Origin: Dryomyza anilis | Taxonomy: Eukaryota > Arthropoda > Insecta > Diptera > Dryomyzidae | Assembly (NCBI GenBank): GCA_951804985.1 | Contig: OX638133.1 | Span: 48,705,983-48,769,982 of the forward strand | Length of the DNA stretch: 64,000 bases | Direction of reading: 5' to 3' | In this document: positions 54,799 to 64,000 of the stretch, piece after piece | Layout: each line of letters opens with the position of its first letter | Position numbering within the stretch: the first letter of the stretch is position 1 | Translations under genes and position numbers: made by a program | Notes under the pieces: generated by a model | Seen by the model: the letters and a program-made list of their open reading frames with translations, nothing else | Database searches by the model: none | What the model was told of the DNA's origin: nothing

Positions 54799-55636
54799 AC
54801 TCAAGTAACATTTTACTAAAGAAGCCAATTTTCCAGCTAGTTTTTAGTCAAAGGATGACGTGGCTGCACGGGATAGAAAATTTGCGTTTTAGCTACTGCC
54901 TGGTGGGATTGTGATGGGGCTGTATAGAGGTAAAACTAGCTACATTCTAGACTGGTTATAATGTGGCTAAACTGTACAGCAAAACGTCTTGAAAACTAGC
55001 TACTTTCTAGACTGGCTATGATGATCAACTGGAAATCACTTTGAAACCCATCTCCTTCCTAGACAGGCTACGCAACACTGTTAAATAGTGTTTGTGTATT
55101 TTTTGCCGCGTTTTTTCAGAATATCAAATATTATTTAAAAATTCTAGGTCAACGCAATATTTAAAAGTTTGTTAAAAGTGTTTTTGTTAAACGCAGTGTT
55201 ATGATAACGCGAAATCATAAAAAATATGAGGCTGGAGTAAACGACTCAAACTTGCAACATGAGGTTAATCACATCTGGGATGACATAGACGACCCGTCGT
55301 TTTGGGTAAACAAGTGTTAATCAATTGAAGGCATCCTCCTATCTTTCGCAGCAAAACTTATTCTGAGATGGAGCACAATGGAACTCCGCTAAGTTCCAAA
55401 GCTGTTATAAGTTGATTGCACTGAGCAGCTGTGTTTAAGTGGCGGCACCTGTGTTATGTGCTATGGCACCTTGTGAAAAAGGTCTTATTTTTGTAATATT
55501 TTGTTTTTGTTCATTTATTTGTGATTTTATGTGTTATCTGGTAAATGACCAGTTTTCATAATAAATAATTATCTACAAACTGGGTAGTTTAACTATCTAA
55601 TCTCCACCAGCCAGTAACCACTGACAAGTTACTTGC
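54799..55636. mobile_element. Possible CAAGTAAC-ended element (related to the CCCAAG type)
   Basis: CAAGTAAC at 54803 and GTTACTTG at 55628 are inverted, with CT on both sides. The interior has AAACTAGCTACATTCTAGACTGG-like repeats (54930-55060), reminiscent of the AAACTAGCC/CCAGTAAC words of the element at 15111. The terminal match is only 8 bp, so this is tentative. Confidence 0.35.
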
Positions 55637-55638
55637 TA

Positions 55639-56007
55639 CACACAGAGAAATGATTTGTTGCGGCAATCATCTAAATTTCCCTACCGAATCATTCGGTTGC
55701 GGCAACAACTGATAAAGTTGTTGTAACAACCTCTTAATTCGGTTGTGGCAACCTCCCAATCGGTATTCATGAGGTTGTGACAACCTCATTATCGGTGAAC
55801 AAGAGTTTGTGGTAACCTACAAATCGGTAGGTAGGTTTGGAGGTTGCGACAACCTCCAAATTGGTGAGCATGAGGTTCTAAACCTCCAATTGAAATTTTA
55901 TTATAACATATTTATTTATGTATAAAAAAATATAACATAAAACTTATGTATTCTAATGTATTATAATTGAGTAAAATTGTCGAGCACACAATTTAGAAGT
56001 ACATCTA
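55639..56007 (-). mobile_element. GAGGTT-family MITE, part interrupted by a second copy
   Basis: It begins after TA with CACACAGAGAAATGATTTG and follows the reverse of the 9172/38698 body (CCTCCAATTGAAATTTTATT, then TATAATTGAGTAAAATTG). At 56006-56007 a second member of the family is inserted at TA. Confidence 0.72.
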
Positions 56008-56856
56008 CACACAGAAAACTGATTTGTTGCGGCAACCAACTAAATTGCCCTACCAAATTATTCGGTTGCAGAAACTTTCTGATTCTTAGGTTGTATCAAC
56101 CTCCTATTCATGAGGTTGTTTAAACCTCCAAGTCAGCAAGCATGCCGAAACCTCCTATTGAAATTTTATTTTAAAAATATTTTTTTATATAGAAAACTTA
56201 TTAATGTAAAGTTTTCTATATGTATTTTTGATGCGTTAATATGTTACGCATACAATTTCAAAAAATATATCTATAAATTCCTGTTACCTGAAAAATAAAA
56301 ACAGTATGAAGACGCATTTAATATTTTATTTCATCATAATTAAACAAAATAAAAAACTATTTATAATGCCACATTTGATCACATATTTTTATTATATTTC
56401 ACTAGCGAAACAGCAATTTGTATTGATTTTATACATTATTTTATTAATATTCATATATTAATTTCGCATTTTTACTTAATTAATGAATTTCCTATTGTTT
56501 GCCACTTGTAAAAATATTTGACGTTTATTTATTTCTGCAGTATCCATAATTTTTGTCAAAAAACTGGCAACCGAACAGCTGATAGACATGAGGTTGCCGT
56601 TTGTCATTTATTCTCTTGATACAATAACGTACTCAGTTGTCGTTACAAATATACAAACGTTAAATTTTGGCAGAATGAAAAATGCAATCATGAGGTTACG
56701 ACAACCGAACATGCAATTGCGTGGGCTCACATTTCGGCTAAAGTAAGAAATGGTACGTTCATTTTCATGACATGAGGTTACAACAAATGTATTTCGGTTG
56801 CAACACTGAAACGTTGGTTCAATTAACCTCATGCCAAAAGAGGATTTTTCTGTGTG
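56008..56856 (-). mobile_element. GAGGTT-family MITE, complete, nested in the previous copy
   Basis: TA flanks at 56006-56007 and 56857-56858. The ends CACACAGAAAACTGATTTG and CAAAAGAGGATTTTTCTGTG share only the outer CACACAGAAAA. It is 849 bp and non-coding. The minus-strand ORF 56608-56916 crosses its end and is not a gene. Confidence 0.8.
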
Positions 56857-56858
56857 TA

Positions 56859-57499
56859 GGTTTGATGTCTGGAAACTAGTACACACAGAAAACTGATTTG
56901 TGGCGGGAACCAACAAAATTGCCCTATAGAATTATTCGGTTGCGAAAACTTGTCAGCATGCCATGTCAATGCTGCCATGAGGTACGGACGTGTCGTCTTC
57001 ATGTCTTTTAAATGTGTTCCGTCCGTCGCTGTTAAGTCTAATTGTCGCGTTAAATTGTGTTTAGTGCGCCCGCCCAACATAAAATAACAATAAAATAAAA
57101 ACAAAACTAAAATAAAACACAAATTAAATTAAACTTACATAAAAACAAAATAACATTTCAATAAACACCAACAAAATAAATAGAACAATAAAATAACAAA
57201 CAACATCAACACAATAGAACCGGTTTCGCGCTACCTGCTGAGTTGCTGCACTCAACGTTTTTTTGCAATTGCCAACGCAAAGGGCTTTTCTATGCTCTTT
57301 GCTGCACTTGCACAGGTTTGTTTCGTATCCCTTCCCTCACTCCACGCTACTAGCGCTCACAGTTGAGGCTGCACTGAGTGCGTGATCTATGCTGTGGTGA
57401 AGGCCTAACACTCACCACGGCTTGACTTACGCTCTCATTTGTTTGTATCAACTGCTGCGCGTTGGTAGTATGTATGTCTGTTTTGAAGTTGCCCCGTAG
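56859..57499. other. GAGGTT MITE piece and intergenic DNA
   Basis: From 56882 (CACACAGAAAACTGATTTG) another GAGGTT copy begins and is lost by about 56965. The remainder to 57500 is less AT-rich (57200-57450) but shows no protein. The 5' region of the CR1-like element probably begins within it. Confidence 0.45.
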
Positions 57500-58860
57500 G
57501 AAAAATATCGCAAAAATTTCGCATAGATTTTTCCAACATTCGTGGGCTGAGAACGAATTTCTTCTCTATATATGCGTATGTGTCCATTAATATGCCACAA
57601 ATAATGGCACTGGGTGAGACCCAGGTTAGTGAGGATGCAGATCCACTGGATTTTCAAATACCTGGGTATCACTTAGTGCCATTATTTTCTACCCATAGGG
57701 GTCTCGCTCTATTTATTCGGAGTGACGTTGTGTATCAACTGCAGCAACAACATAGTGTGTCGGAATAGCGAATTTAATACAATTTGGGTTAAATTCAAAA
57801 TCCAAGCACTTGTGCTTTCTTTATAGGAGTCCAAATCTAGATAGGGTTTCCACCTGTAATAAGCTGGATGCCTTATCTGATTCGATATCAAATATATTTG
57901 AGCAATTTCCAGGCAGTGAAATTGTTGTTGCCGGCGAGTTTAATGTGCACAACGCCAATTGGTCTAGCCACTCGGGTCTTCCAACACAGGAGGGTTGTTA
58001 TGTTGAGCTGTTTGCAGAGTGTAATCAACTCACTCAATTGGTGAAGGAACCGACGTACCTCCCACGCGTCGGTGGGCAAAGCCAAAAAGTCCAAGACCTT
58101 TTTCTGACTTCGCATCATGAAAAATATGACGTAAAAGTCCTTGCACCTCTTGGTAACTCCGACCACTGTACTGTTTCCGCTGAGTGTTCATATTCTAGTT
58201 TACGCGCCTCTTCGATTAAAGCCCCGAAGAGGACTGTATGGCTTTACGAAAAAGCAAATTGGGTTGCGTTAAATGATTTTTTTTCGCAACTTTAATTGGA
58301 AATTGTGTTTCGCAGACAGAGACATAAATGCCGCGCCTTTAATGGTACAAAATATTATTTTATTAGTTACGCGGTCCTTCATACCTTCTAAAAAAATTAG
58401 CATTAAACCCAAGGACCACTCATGGTTTAATGAGACTAGCAGGATTGCAGTCAGGTCGAAAGAGGAAGCCTTTCAGAATTGGCGGTCTAACAAGAATGCT
58501 GACACAGAAAGACTTCGCATACATCGCTGTAATGCCGTGATCTCGCGCGAAAAGTTTCTTCACGAAGAAAACGCGCGCAAAAAGGTCCTACTCTACCACA
58601 GAGGTAGTAAAAATTACGTTGATAAAGCTAATCTCTATTTGCAAATAATTCAACGCTCCCAGATACCAATCACCCACTGCCCGATGTCGATTTTGTTTCT
58701 TCTGCAATGCCGGAGATTCATTTTCGAACTCTGGCAGTTAAAAAGTTTTTAGCAAACCTCAACATTAACAAAGCCTCTCCAAGGTAATGGAAAGCATAAT
58801 TAACTTCCACTTTGTGAACTATCTAGAGCGAAACGAATTACTTAGTGACCGACAATATGG
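57500..58860 (+). pseudogene. CR1-like non-LTR retrotransposon: endonuclease and RT start
   Basis: From about 57534 the frame reads NIRGLRTNFFSIYAYV, PQIMALGETQVSEDAD (ETQ where active copies have the catalytic Glu) and FQIPGYHLVP. After shifts near 57768-57810 come CFLYRSPNLDR, EIVVAGEFNVHNANW (GDFN is changed to GEFN), VQDLFLTSHHEKYDV and APLGNSDHCTVSAE (the SDH motif). The linker 58273-58752 follows in another frame. At 58760 NKAS joins directly to SKVMESIINFHFVNYLERNE and LLSDRQYGF, a deletion of about 75 codons of RT motifs 1-2. The copy is cut at 58862 by a GAGGTT MITE. Inactive. The CR1/Jockey clade is by motif memory. Confidence 0.82.
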
Positions 58861-58862
58861 TT

Positions 58863-59050
58863 TGGCAGAATGGAAATGCAATCATGAGGTTACGGCAACC
58901 GAACGTACAGTTGTGCGGACTAACATTTCGGTTGTAGAAAAATAAGGTACGTTCATTTTCATGACATGAGGTTACAACAAATGTATTTCGGTTGCAACAC
59001 TGAAACGTTAGTTCAATTAACCTCATGCCAAAAGAGGATTTTTCTGTGTG
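58863..59050 (-). mobile_element. GAGGTT-family MITE, end fragment
   Basis: It ends CAAAAGAGGATTTTTCTGTG before TA (59051-59052), as in the 56008 copy. The flank to the right, TAGGTTTG(C/A)TGTCTGGAAACTAG, is the same as at 56857-56879. The two places therefore share flank and MITE together, a duplicated segment. Confidence 0.75.
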
Positions 59051-59075
59051 TAGGTTTGCTGTCTGGAAACTAGTA

Positions 59076-59240
59076 CACACAGAAAACTGATTGGTTGCGG
59101 CAACCAACTAAATTGCCCTATAGAATTATTCGGTTGCGGAAACTTGTCAGCAATTGCCCTATAGAAAAATTCAATCATGAGGTTACGACAACCGAACGTA
59201 CAGTTGCGCGAAGTAACATTTTGGTTAGAGTAAGAAATGG
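59076..59240 (-). mobile_element. GAGGTT-family MITE, rearranged fragment
   Basis: It begins CACACAGAAAACTGATTGG after TA (59074-59075), then jumps to the TCAATCATGAGGTTACGAC part by an internal deletion near 59165, and fades by 59240. Confidence 0.65.
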
Positions 59241-59760
59241 TACTAGTTATACGTATTTTCAAGCATTTGCGTAATATTACCTTTAATGCGCTTCAGAATT
59301 TTTCAAAATACCATACAAAACAAAATTACTCAACATGCGTTATTCTTTTTAAATTACTCATCAAATTACTCAAAAAGGTTTGAAAATAATCTCGTATTAA
59401 CGGCCTCATCGTTTTTTACAACCAAAAATGTAAACAAATCAATTTTCAGTGATCTGTTTTTGTAAATTATGAACTTTATTAATTAAAATAATCATGTAGG
59501 TTGATTTGATTTCGAGTTAAAAATAAGGCTATGTGTTGCTATTGATTTAAGAATAAGGGAATTTTCAAATTAAGGTTAATACTGGTTTTATTGAGAAAGT
59601 TATGATTCTTAAATTTAGGTTAAAGGATTTTCAAACCTTAACCTCAACTCTATGATTTGAAAGGAATTATAGATTTTAAAGATTCGCAAGTAAATATTAA
59701 ATGTAATGGCATATTGGAAAGTTATTCACGAAACGGAGCAGTTGCCGATGTACATTAGCA
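59241..59760. repeat. AT-rich repeat DNA, including the inverted copy of the 53437 repeat
   Basis: 59520-59710 reads, on the minus strand, CAATATGCCATTACATTTAA and CTTTCAAATCATAGAGTTGAG, as at 53710-53800. 59720-59757 (GTTATTCACGAAACGGAGCA) is repeated at 54678. No gene is seen. Confidence 0.65.
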
Positions 59761-60608
59761 CACTAAGAAAACAAGATGTTTATGAAAGTATTGCTGCAAC
59801 TATCTGTTTAAATTTACGCCTTGTAGCAAATATTCAAATATCCCATAAGTTTCAATAAAATTGCGGCAAAACTATTAATATTTTTTAAATATGACATATA
59901 TGCAGATAGTTACGAGATGTTTGCCACAACAGCAATGAAAATTGAGATATTTACGGTTGACTGATAGCAAACATCCTGAGTTCTTGGACATTTGCAACAA
60001 CAATTTTGAGGTATTTTGACATTTGACTACTATAAAAAAGGAAAATGGCGTACTTTTTTCTTACGCTCGATTTATCCACAACAAAATAGAAAATCCAACT
60101 GTGTAAAAAAGTGTCAACTCAAACATTACATTTTAATGGTAAAAGAGAAAATAAAATTTCCTGGGATTGAAATTATAAACACGTGATGGAAAATATTTCT
60201 TTTCAGAGCTTACTTTTATGGTTCTTCTGCGAAGAAGTCGCAAGTCGTTGTACAATTTTACCTTCGAAGGATTTATAAAGACGATGACGATGTATAACCA
60301 GGATACTGTTTTAATTCTAGAATAAATAAAAATACATTTGATTTCTTCTATTTCAATTCAATAAAAATTACTCCGCGAATACTAATGGAGTACCTTCTCC
60401 AAATATTCATCAACTATCTTCCTATTTGTAAGATGTTAAATTGATGGTTGCTATAAATAATCGTAAATTTGAAAGATATTTGCTAGGAACATTTATCGTA
60501 TTTGACGGAAGTTCAACAGATTTTGCCTCAAAGACGATCTAAATAATTTGTAAATAAGTAGATATTTAGGGTTGTGATATTTCTGGTAACATCTTTGTTT
60601 GCTTAGTG
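59761..60608 (+). mobile_element. CACTAAG-family MITE, complete copy
   Basis: CACTAAGAAAACAAGATGTT at the left pairs with its complement at the right (CACTAAGCAAACAAAGATGT, ending 60608) with two small differences. The right flank is TA (60609-60610). It serves as the intact reference for the copies at 829 and 29139 and as the empty site for their nested elements. It is 848 bp and has no coding capacity. Confidence 0.82.
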
Positions 60609-60689
60609 TATGTTTATGTGTTATGAGCTACTTGTATATAGTTGTATGTAGTTTAAAGTAGTTTAGTAGTTTAAGTAGTTTAAAAAAAA

Positions 60690-62640
60690 TTTTAAAAAAC
60701 AATTTAGACCAAAAACGAAACCAATTTTTCTAAAAGCAAAAAAGCTTCAAAAAATATCAGAGCAAAAACAAGATAAAGTCGTATCTCATTTATCTAACTA
60801 TCTCTAACTATTTCTTTGTATCATTTTTCCTCTTTGAACATTTCTTTAATATTATATTGTATTGAAAGAAATTTAGATGTATTGTTAGTAAAGCATTTTT
60901 TTATGTTATTCGGATAATGGACAAGTTTAACTCTCTTTGTATCCCCAATTTTGTGGATATGAATCTTAATTAGGACCTTTTCAGGCCAACAAGATTTTTA
61001 ATTGCCTGATTTTCTATGATAATTGTCTTAAATCCACCAACCTGGATGAATTGAATTTAGAAATTATTTTGGATGAAACTATTCTAAAAGACGTAGATGC
61101 ACATCCAGATGCACCATTGCAACTTTTTAGCATGAATGCAGTTGCGTCATTGGGTATTTTTTGGATAAGAGTGATGAACTGGGGGTAGAACATTTTTGGA
61201 GTTTTATGTTCTAATGATTGTGTGTATATGATCCTTGGAATCTATGTATCAAAATGAAAGTGTCAATAACGCACCTAAATGTGAATTCCGAAATCCCAGG
61301 ATTGACATCCCTTAAGACCACCAATAATCAATTTTGACACAAAAAAATGTAATGTATTTCGTAAATCGATTGCGGACTTAATGGAGTGGTCAATGACCAC
61401 CAAATGTGGGTCAAAAAACCTATTTTTGACCCAAAAATGTTTATTTCTGACATCGATGGCGGACATCGTGGCATGTCTAATGGTACCATTTGGGGTAGTC
61501 AATGCCACCAGAGGTGAGTCAAAAAAACAATTTTTATTCAACAATTTTGTATTGCTGGAATAGATTGAGAACAATTTTTCTCGTTTTGTTCATTAGTGTA
61601 GTTGGTCAAAAGACCAAAAGGTTATTGACCACTCCGTATGGTGCCATTGGGCATTCCTTGGTGTCCGCAATTGATTTCCGCAATAAAATATTTAGTGTCA
61701 ACATTTGGTGGTCACTGGCCACTCCAAATGGTACCATTAGGCATCCGATGAAGTCCGCCATCGATTTACGAAGTACATTTTTTGGGTCAAAAATTGGATT
61801 TTTTTGACCCACTCTTGATGGTCATTGACCACTCCAAATGGGACCATTAGGCATCTCATGGAGTTCAGAATCGATTTCCGCAAAAAAAAAAGTTTGGGTC
61901 AAAAATTGGTTGAAGTGGTGAAGGTGCCATTAGACATCCCATGAAGTCCGCATTCGATATCTGAAATAACTATTTTTCAGTCAAAGATTTTTTGACCCAG
62001 TGGCATTGGCCACTCCGTTGATCATCCCATGAAGTCTGCAATCAATTTCCGAAACACAAAAAAAAGTTTGTTCAAAAACATTTGCTGATCATGACCACAA
62101 AATGCAACACTTAACTACATACACAGCGTGAATAAAAAAAAGTTGCAAAATTTGATCTTGATCACTTATGAATATGAATAACATTGAAAATATTAGTTGC
62201 TTCACCTTCGTGATTAAAGATTTAGTTGAACTTCACGAACAACGTGTTTCAAATCTATAACGAGTATTCACTTTTGATCGTACTCATCTGCCCACCGTGG
62301 CGTGGTAGTTACCAATTGCCTTAGTCGTTTACATTCTGCAAACAGCCCTAATCTGTTAATAGATAAGTAGCTCAACAAAGTGACGCTGTGTACATCAAAG
62401 TCGCCATAAACTACAATATTACTACCTTCAGTATAGTATAATCCAAATTAATTCAAACTCAGAGTAATTTCACAACATAAAAAAGTGAGGGCAAAAACGA
62501 GATAAAACTTTATGTTGTTTTTGCTCTGACTTTATTTTTTTTAAGTATTCAAATTTATTTATACTTCGTATTACTTCGATCACTTGATGTATCTCGTTTT
62601 TGCTCTGAGAAAAAATGTTAAATTTTTGCTTTTAGGGTGT
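60690..62640. mobile_element. Possible large inverted-arm element
   Basis: ATATCAGAGCAAAAACAAGAT at about 60757 is complementary to ATCTCGTTTTTGCTCTGAG at about 62591. AGCAAAAAAGC- and TTTTTGCTTTT-type words flank both. The ends themselves were not fixed. The 61010-61185 part has a plus-strand open reading (NLDELNLEIILDETILKD, then AHPDAPLQLF) that is more protein-like than its surroundings but unrecognised. Confidence 0.4.
61370..62080. repeat. About 120-bp array with units in both orientations
   Basis: GACCACTCCAAATGG(T/G)ACCATT, GGCAT(C/T)-, CATGAAGTCCGCAATCGATT and GGGTCAAAAATTGG recur at about 61620, 61730, 61830, 61920 and 62000. An inverted unit lies at 61380-61500 (AATGGTACCATTTGG). 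The ORFs at 61275-61812 on both strands read the same array and are not genes. Confidence 0.75.
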
Positions 62641-62736
62641 CATATGCATGTATGATTTTGTTGACGCGCTACGCTTTTTTTAGCGTTTTAGTTTCGGCGA
62701 TTTTTAAATAAAACAAACTATTTTGCTTCGGTTAGT

Positions 62737-62872
62737 AACAATTTTATTTATGCAATATTTGCGACGCTCCGCGGAGTACGTCGCACGACGACGATTGTTA
62801 TACGAATAACATTTTATTTATGCAATATTTACGAAGCTCCGCGTAGTACGTCGCAGGACGACGAATTTTATG
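62737..62872 (+). repeat. 70-bp direct repeat, two copies
   Basis: ATTTTATTTATGCAATATTT starts at 62741 and 62811 (period 70). Both continue with ACGAAGCTCCGCG- or GCGACGCTCCGCG-type words and AGTACGTCGCA(C/G)GACGACG. Each unit has a CTCCGCGGAG palindrome (62767-62776 in the first copy). Confidence 0.9.
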
Positions 62873-63133
62873 CGACTGATTCCGGATTCCCACGATGACT
62901 TTCTCCGGAATATCAAATGATATATGATGAATAAGTACAAAAGAAAAACAAATTATTTTAAAGGGTTGCCAGAATATACGCTTAAGTTTTAAGGCTCCCC
63001 TGAACATCCAATCTAAAAAATAAATAAACTCAAAACCTTGATTTTAAAAGAAATGAAAATTGTGTTTCAATACAGTTTAGTTACCATAGCATTTTGTACA
63101 TTCTCCTGTGTCAGACATATTTTTTTCCAAAAA

Positions 63134-63943
63134 TTAAGACGTCGCATTCCAGGTTCGAATTTTATTGCTTGTTGCGACTTCCTCCCATTTTGAGCGCGAC
63201 GCCATATCCAATTTCTGCGAAACGATGTGAATCAACAAGCTATCACCGATTTGTTCCTTGTTGGCCAGCGAAAGTAGCGCCCGCCTGTGTGCATTAAGTT
63301 TATCACTCAAGTGTCGAAGTTTTACTACCGAGCCTGCATCCACGCTGTCCAACTCAATCAAAATCTTCCTAATGTGTGCTTGAAAATTTAAAGAATTCTA
63401 TCTAGCGCTGCACCACTAAGACAGGAACGAAGGTGTTGGAATTTTTCAATTTTTGTGAGTTTCACCTCCTCGCCAACAATAGTTTGAAACATCGAAAGGA
63501 AATCTGGCCATTCAGTGCATTTTCCTCCAAACGTTGGTATTTTCAAAGCTGGAAACCGCACTTTGGGATGCGATACGACGATTGTAGAATGGGGATCAAA
63601 CTGCCTCAATGTGGAAGATGGATTTGTTTGCTCCATAAGTCGAATGTTGAGTGCCTTAGTTAGCACCGACTTTACTGACGCGTAAATCGACGAAAAGTTT
63701 TTATGCGCATCCCCTTCCAGTTCATCATAGTCCTCCTCGAGGTTCGCTTGTGCAGTTTCGAAGTGAACGATACGTTATAAAAGTTTCAGTTTGATTGTTA
63801 TTTCGATGTCACCAAGATTCTTAACTTTTCAAATCGCGCTTCAGCTCAACTAGCTCCCTATGATACGCATTGCGCTTCCGAGCGAAGAATGAAATTTCGA
63901 CGCCACCAGTAGCGCTCCTTTCAAGTTCATCATCGCTTGGCAT
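63134..63943 (-). pseudogene. BEL/Pao-type retroelement gag region (broken)
   Basis: Read on the minus strand from an ATG at 63943 (MPSDDELE), with a stop and frame changes before about 63770. After these, AQANLEEDYDELEG leads into the frame from 63666, which has FPALKIPTFGGKCTEWPDFL and KFQHLRSCLSGAA, the gag block of BEL/Pao elements known as DUF1759. The next frame (63361-63134) has IELDSVDAGSVVKLRHLSD and DSLLIHIVSQKLD, which continue it. At least two shifts and one stop disable it. Gag would form the particle shell; no protease or polymerase is present because the copy breaks at about 63125. The LTR would lie to the right, beyond the window. Confidence 0.85.
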
Positions 63944-64000
63944 CTTTAATAATTTGTGCTGCGAATAGCACACCCAATGTACTATGGTGCAAGTGTTGAA

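Noticed and set aside
56829..57122. Membrane-protein-like ORF on the minus strand
   Set aside because: The hydrophobic start comes from AT-rich DNA and the frame then crosses a MITE end.
61275..61812. ORFs on both strands as genes
   Set aside because: They overlap on opposite strands within an array of about 120-bp repeats and have no recognisable domain.

Overview
This 64-kb window is AT-rich eukaryotic DNA from an insect, most likely a higher fly (Diptera). The signs are insect-type non-LTR retrotransposons, a BEL/Pao gag, a tRNA-derived SINE with a body type I know from flies, many TA-flanked MITEs, and a fragment that reads as the fly NELF-D/TH1 protein. Bacterial features (operons, ribosome binding sites, CRISPR) are absent. 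Gene density is very low. One apparently intact host protein gene is visible, a type II membrane glycosyltransferase-92-like protein at 51508-52791 (-). The rest is a layered graveyard of mobile elements. || Layout. 1-5900: an RTE-like retrotransposon on the - strand, broken into three blocks (1-300, 3809-3863, 4933-5900) by nested MITEs, a MULE-like element and a 324-bp tandem repeat. 6783-8615: a TA-flanked inverted-repeat element that has captured shredded exons, including an intron, of the host gene TH1 (NELF-D). 9172-9894: a GAGGTT-family MITE. 9895-24489: three tandem copies (U1, U2, U3) of a roughly 4.3-kb unit. Each copy carries the same 77-codon 3'-terminal exon of an unrecognised host gene. 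U2 and U3 have each been hit by a different inverted-repeat element with readable target duplications. 25411-28687 (-) and about 30345-34708 (+): two copies of one I-group retrotransposon (endonuclease, RT, RNase H), head to head. 34715-36692 (+): a second RTE-like copy, hit by another CCCAAG-ended element. 37917-48300: foldback elements, MITEs and repeat clusters, including a hAT-like element with a second foldback inside. 48861-49250 (-): the endonuclease start of a Jockey/CR1-like element. 51508-52791 (-): the GT92-like gene. 52982-59300: MITEs, a SINE at 54215-54527 with a 7-bp target duplication, nested GAGGTT MITEs and a CR1-like element (57500-58860, +). 59761-60608: a full MITE. 60690-62872: repeat arrays. 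63134-63943 (-): the gag region of a BEL/Pao element whose 5' end leaves the window. || How the pieces relate. Few genes here work together; the information is in the order of insertions. Several insertions can be read at base level because an empty paralogous site lies in the same window (units U1-U3, the two RTE copies, the MITE copies at 829 and 59761, and the fragment at 39655). The most unusual items are the captured NELF-D exons, the CCCAAG-ended elements with 2-bp target duplications and internal tandem arrays, and the three tandem copies of one terminal exon that all keep an open frame. All identifications were made by eye, without alignment software.
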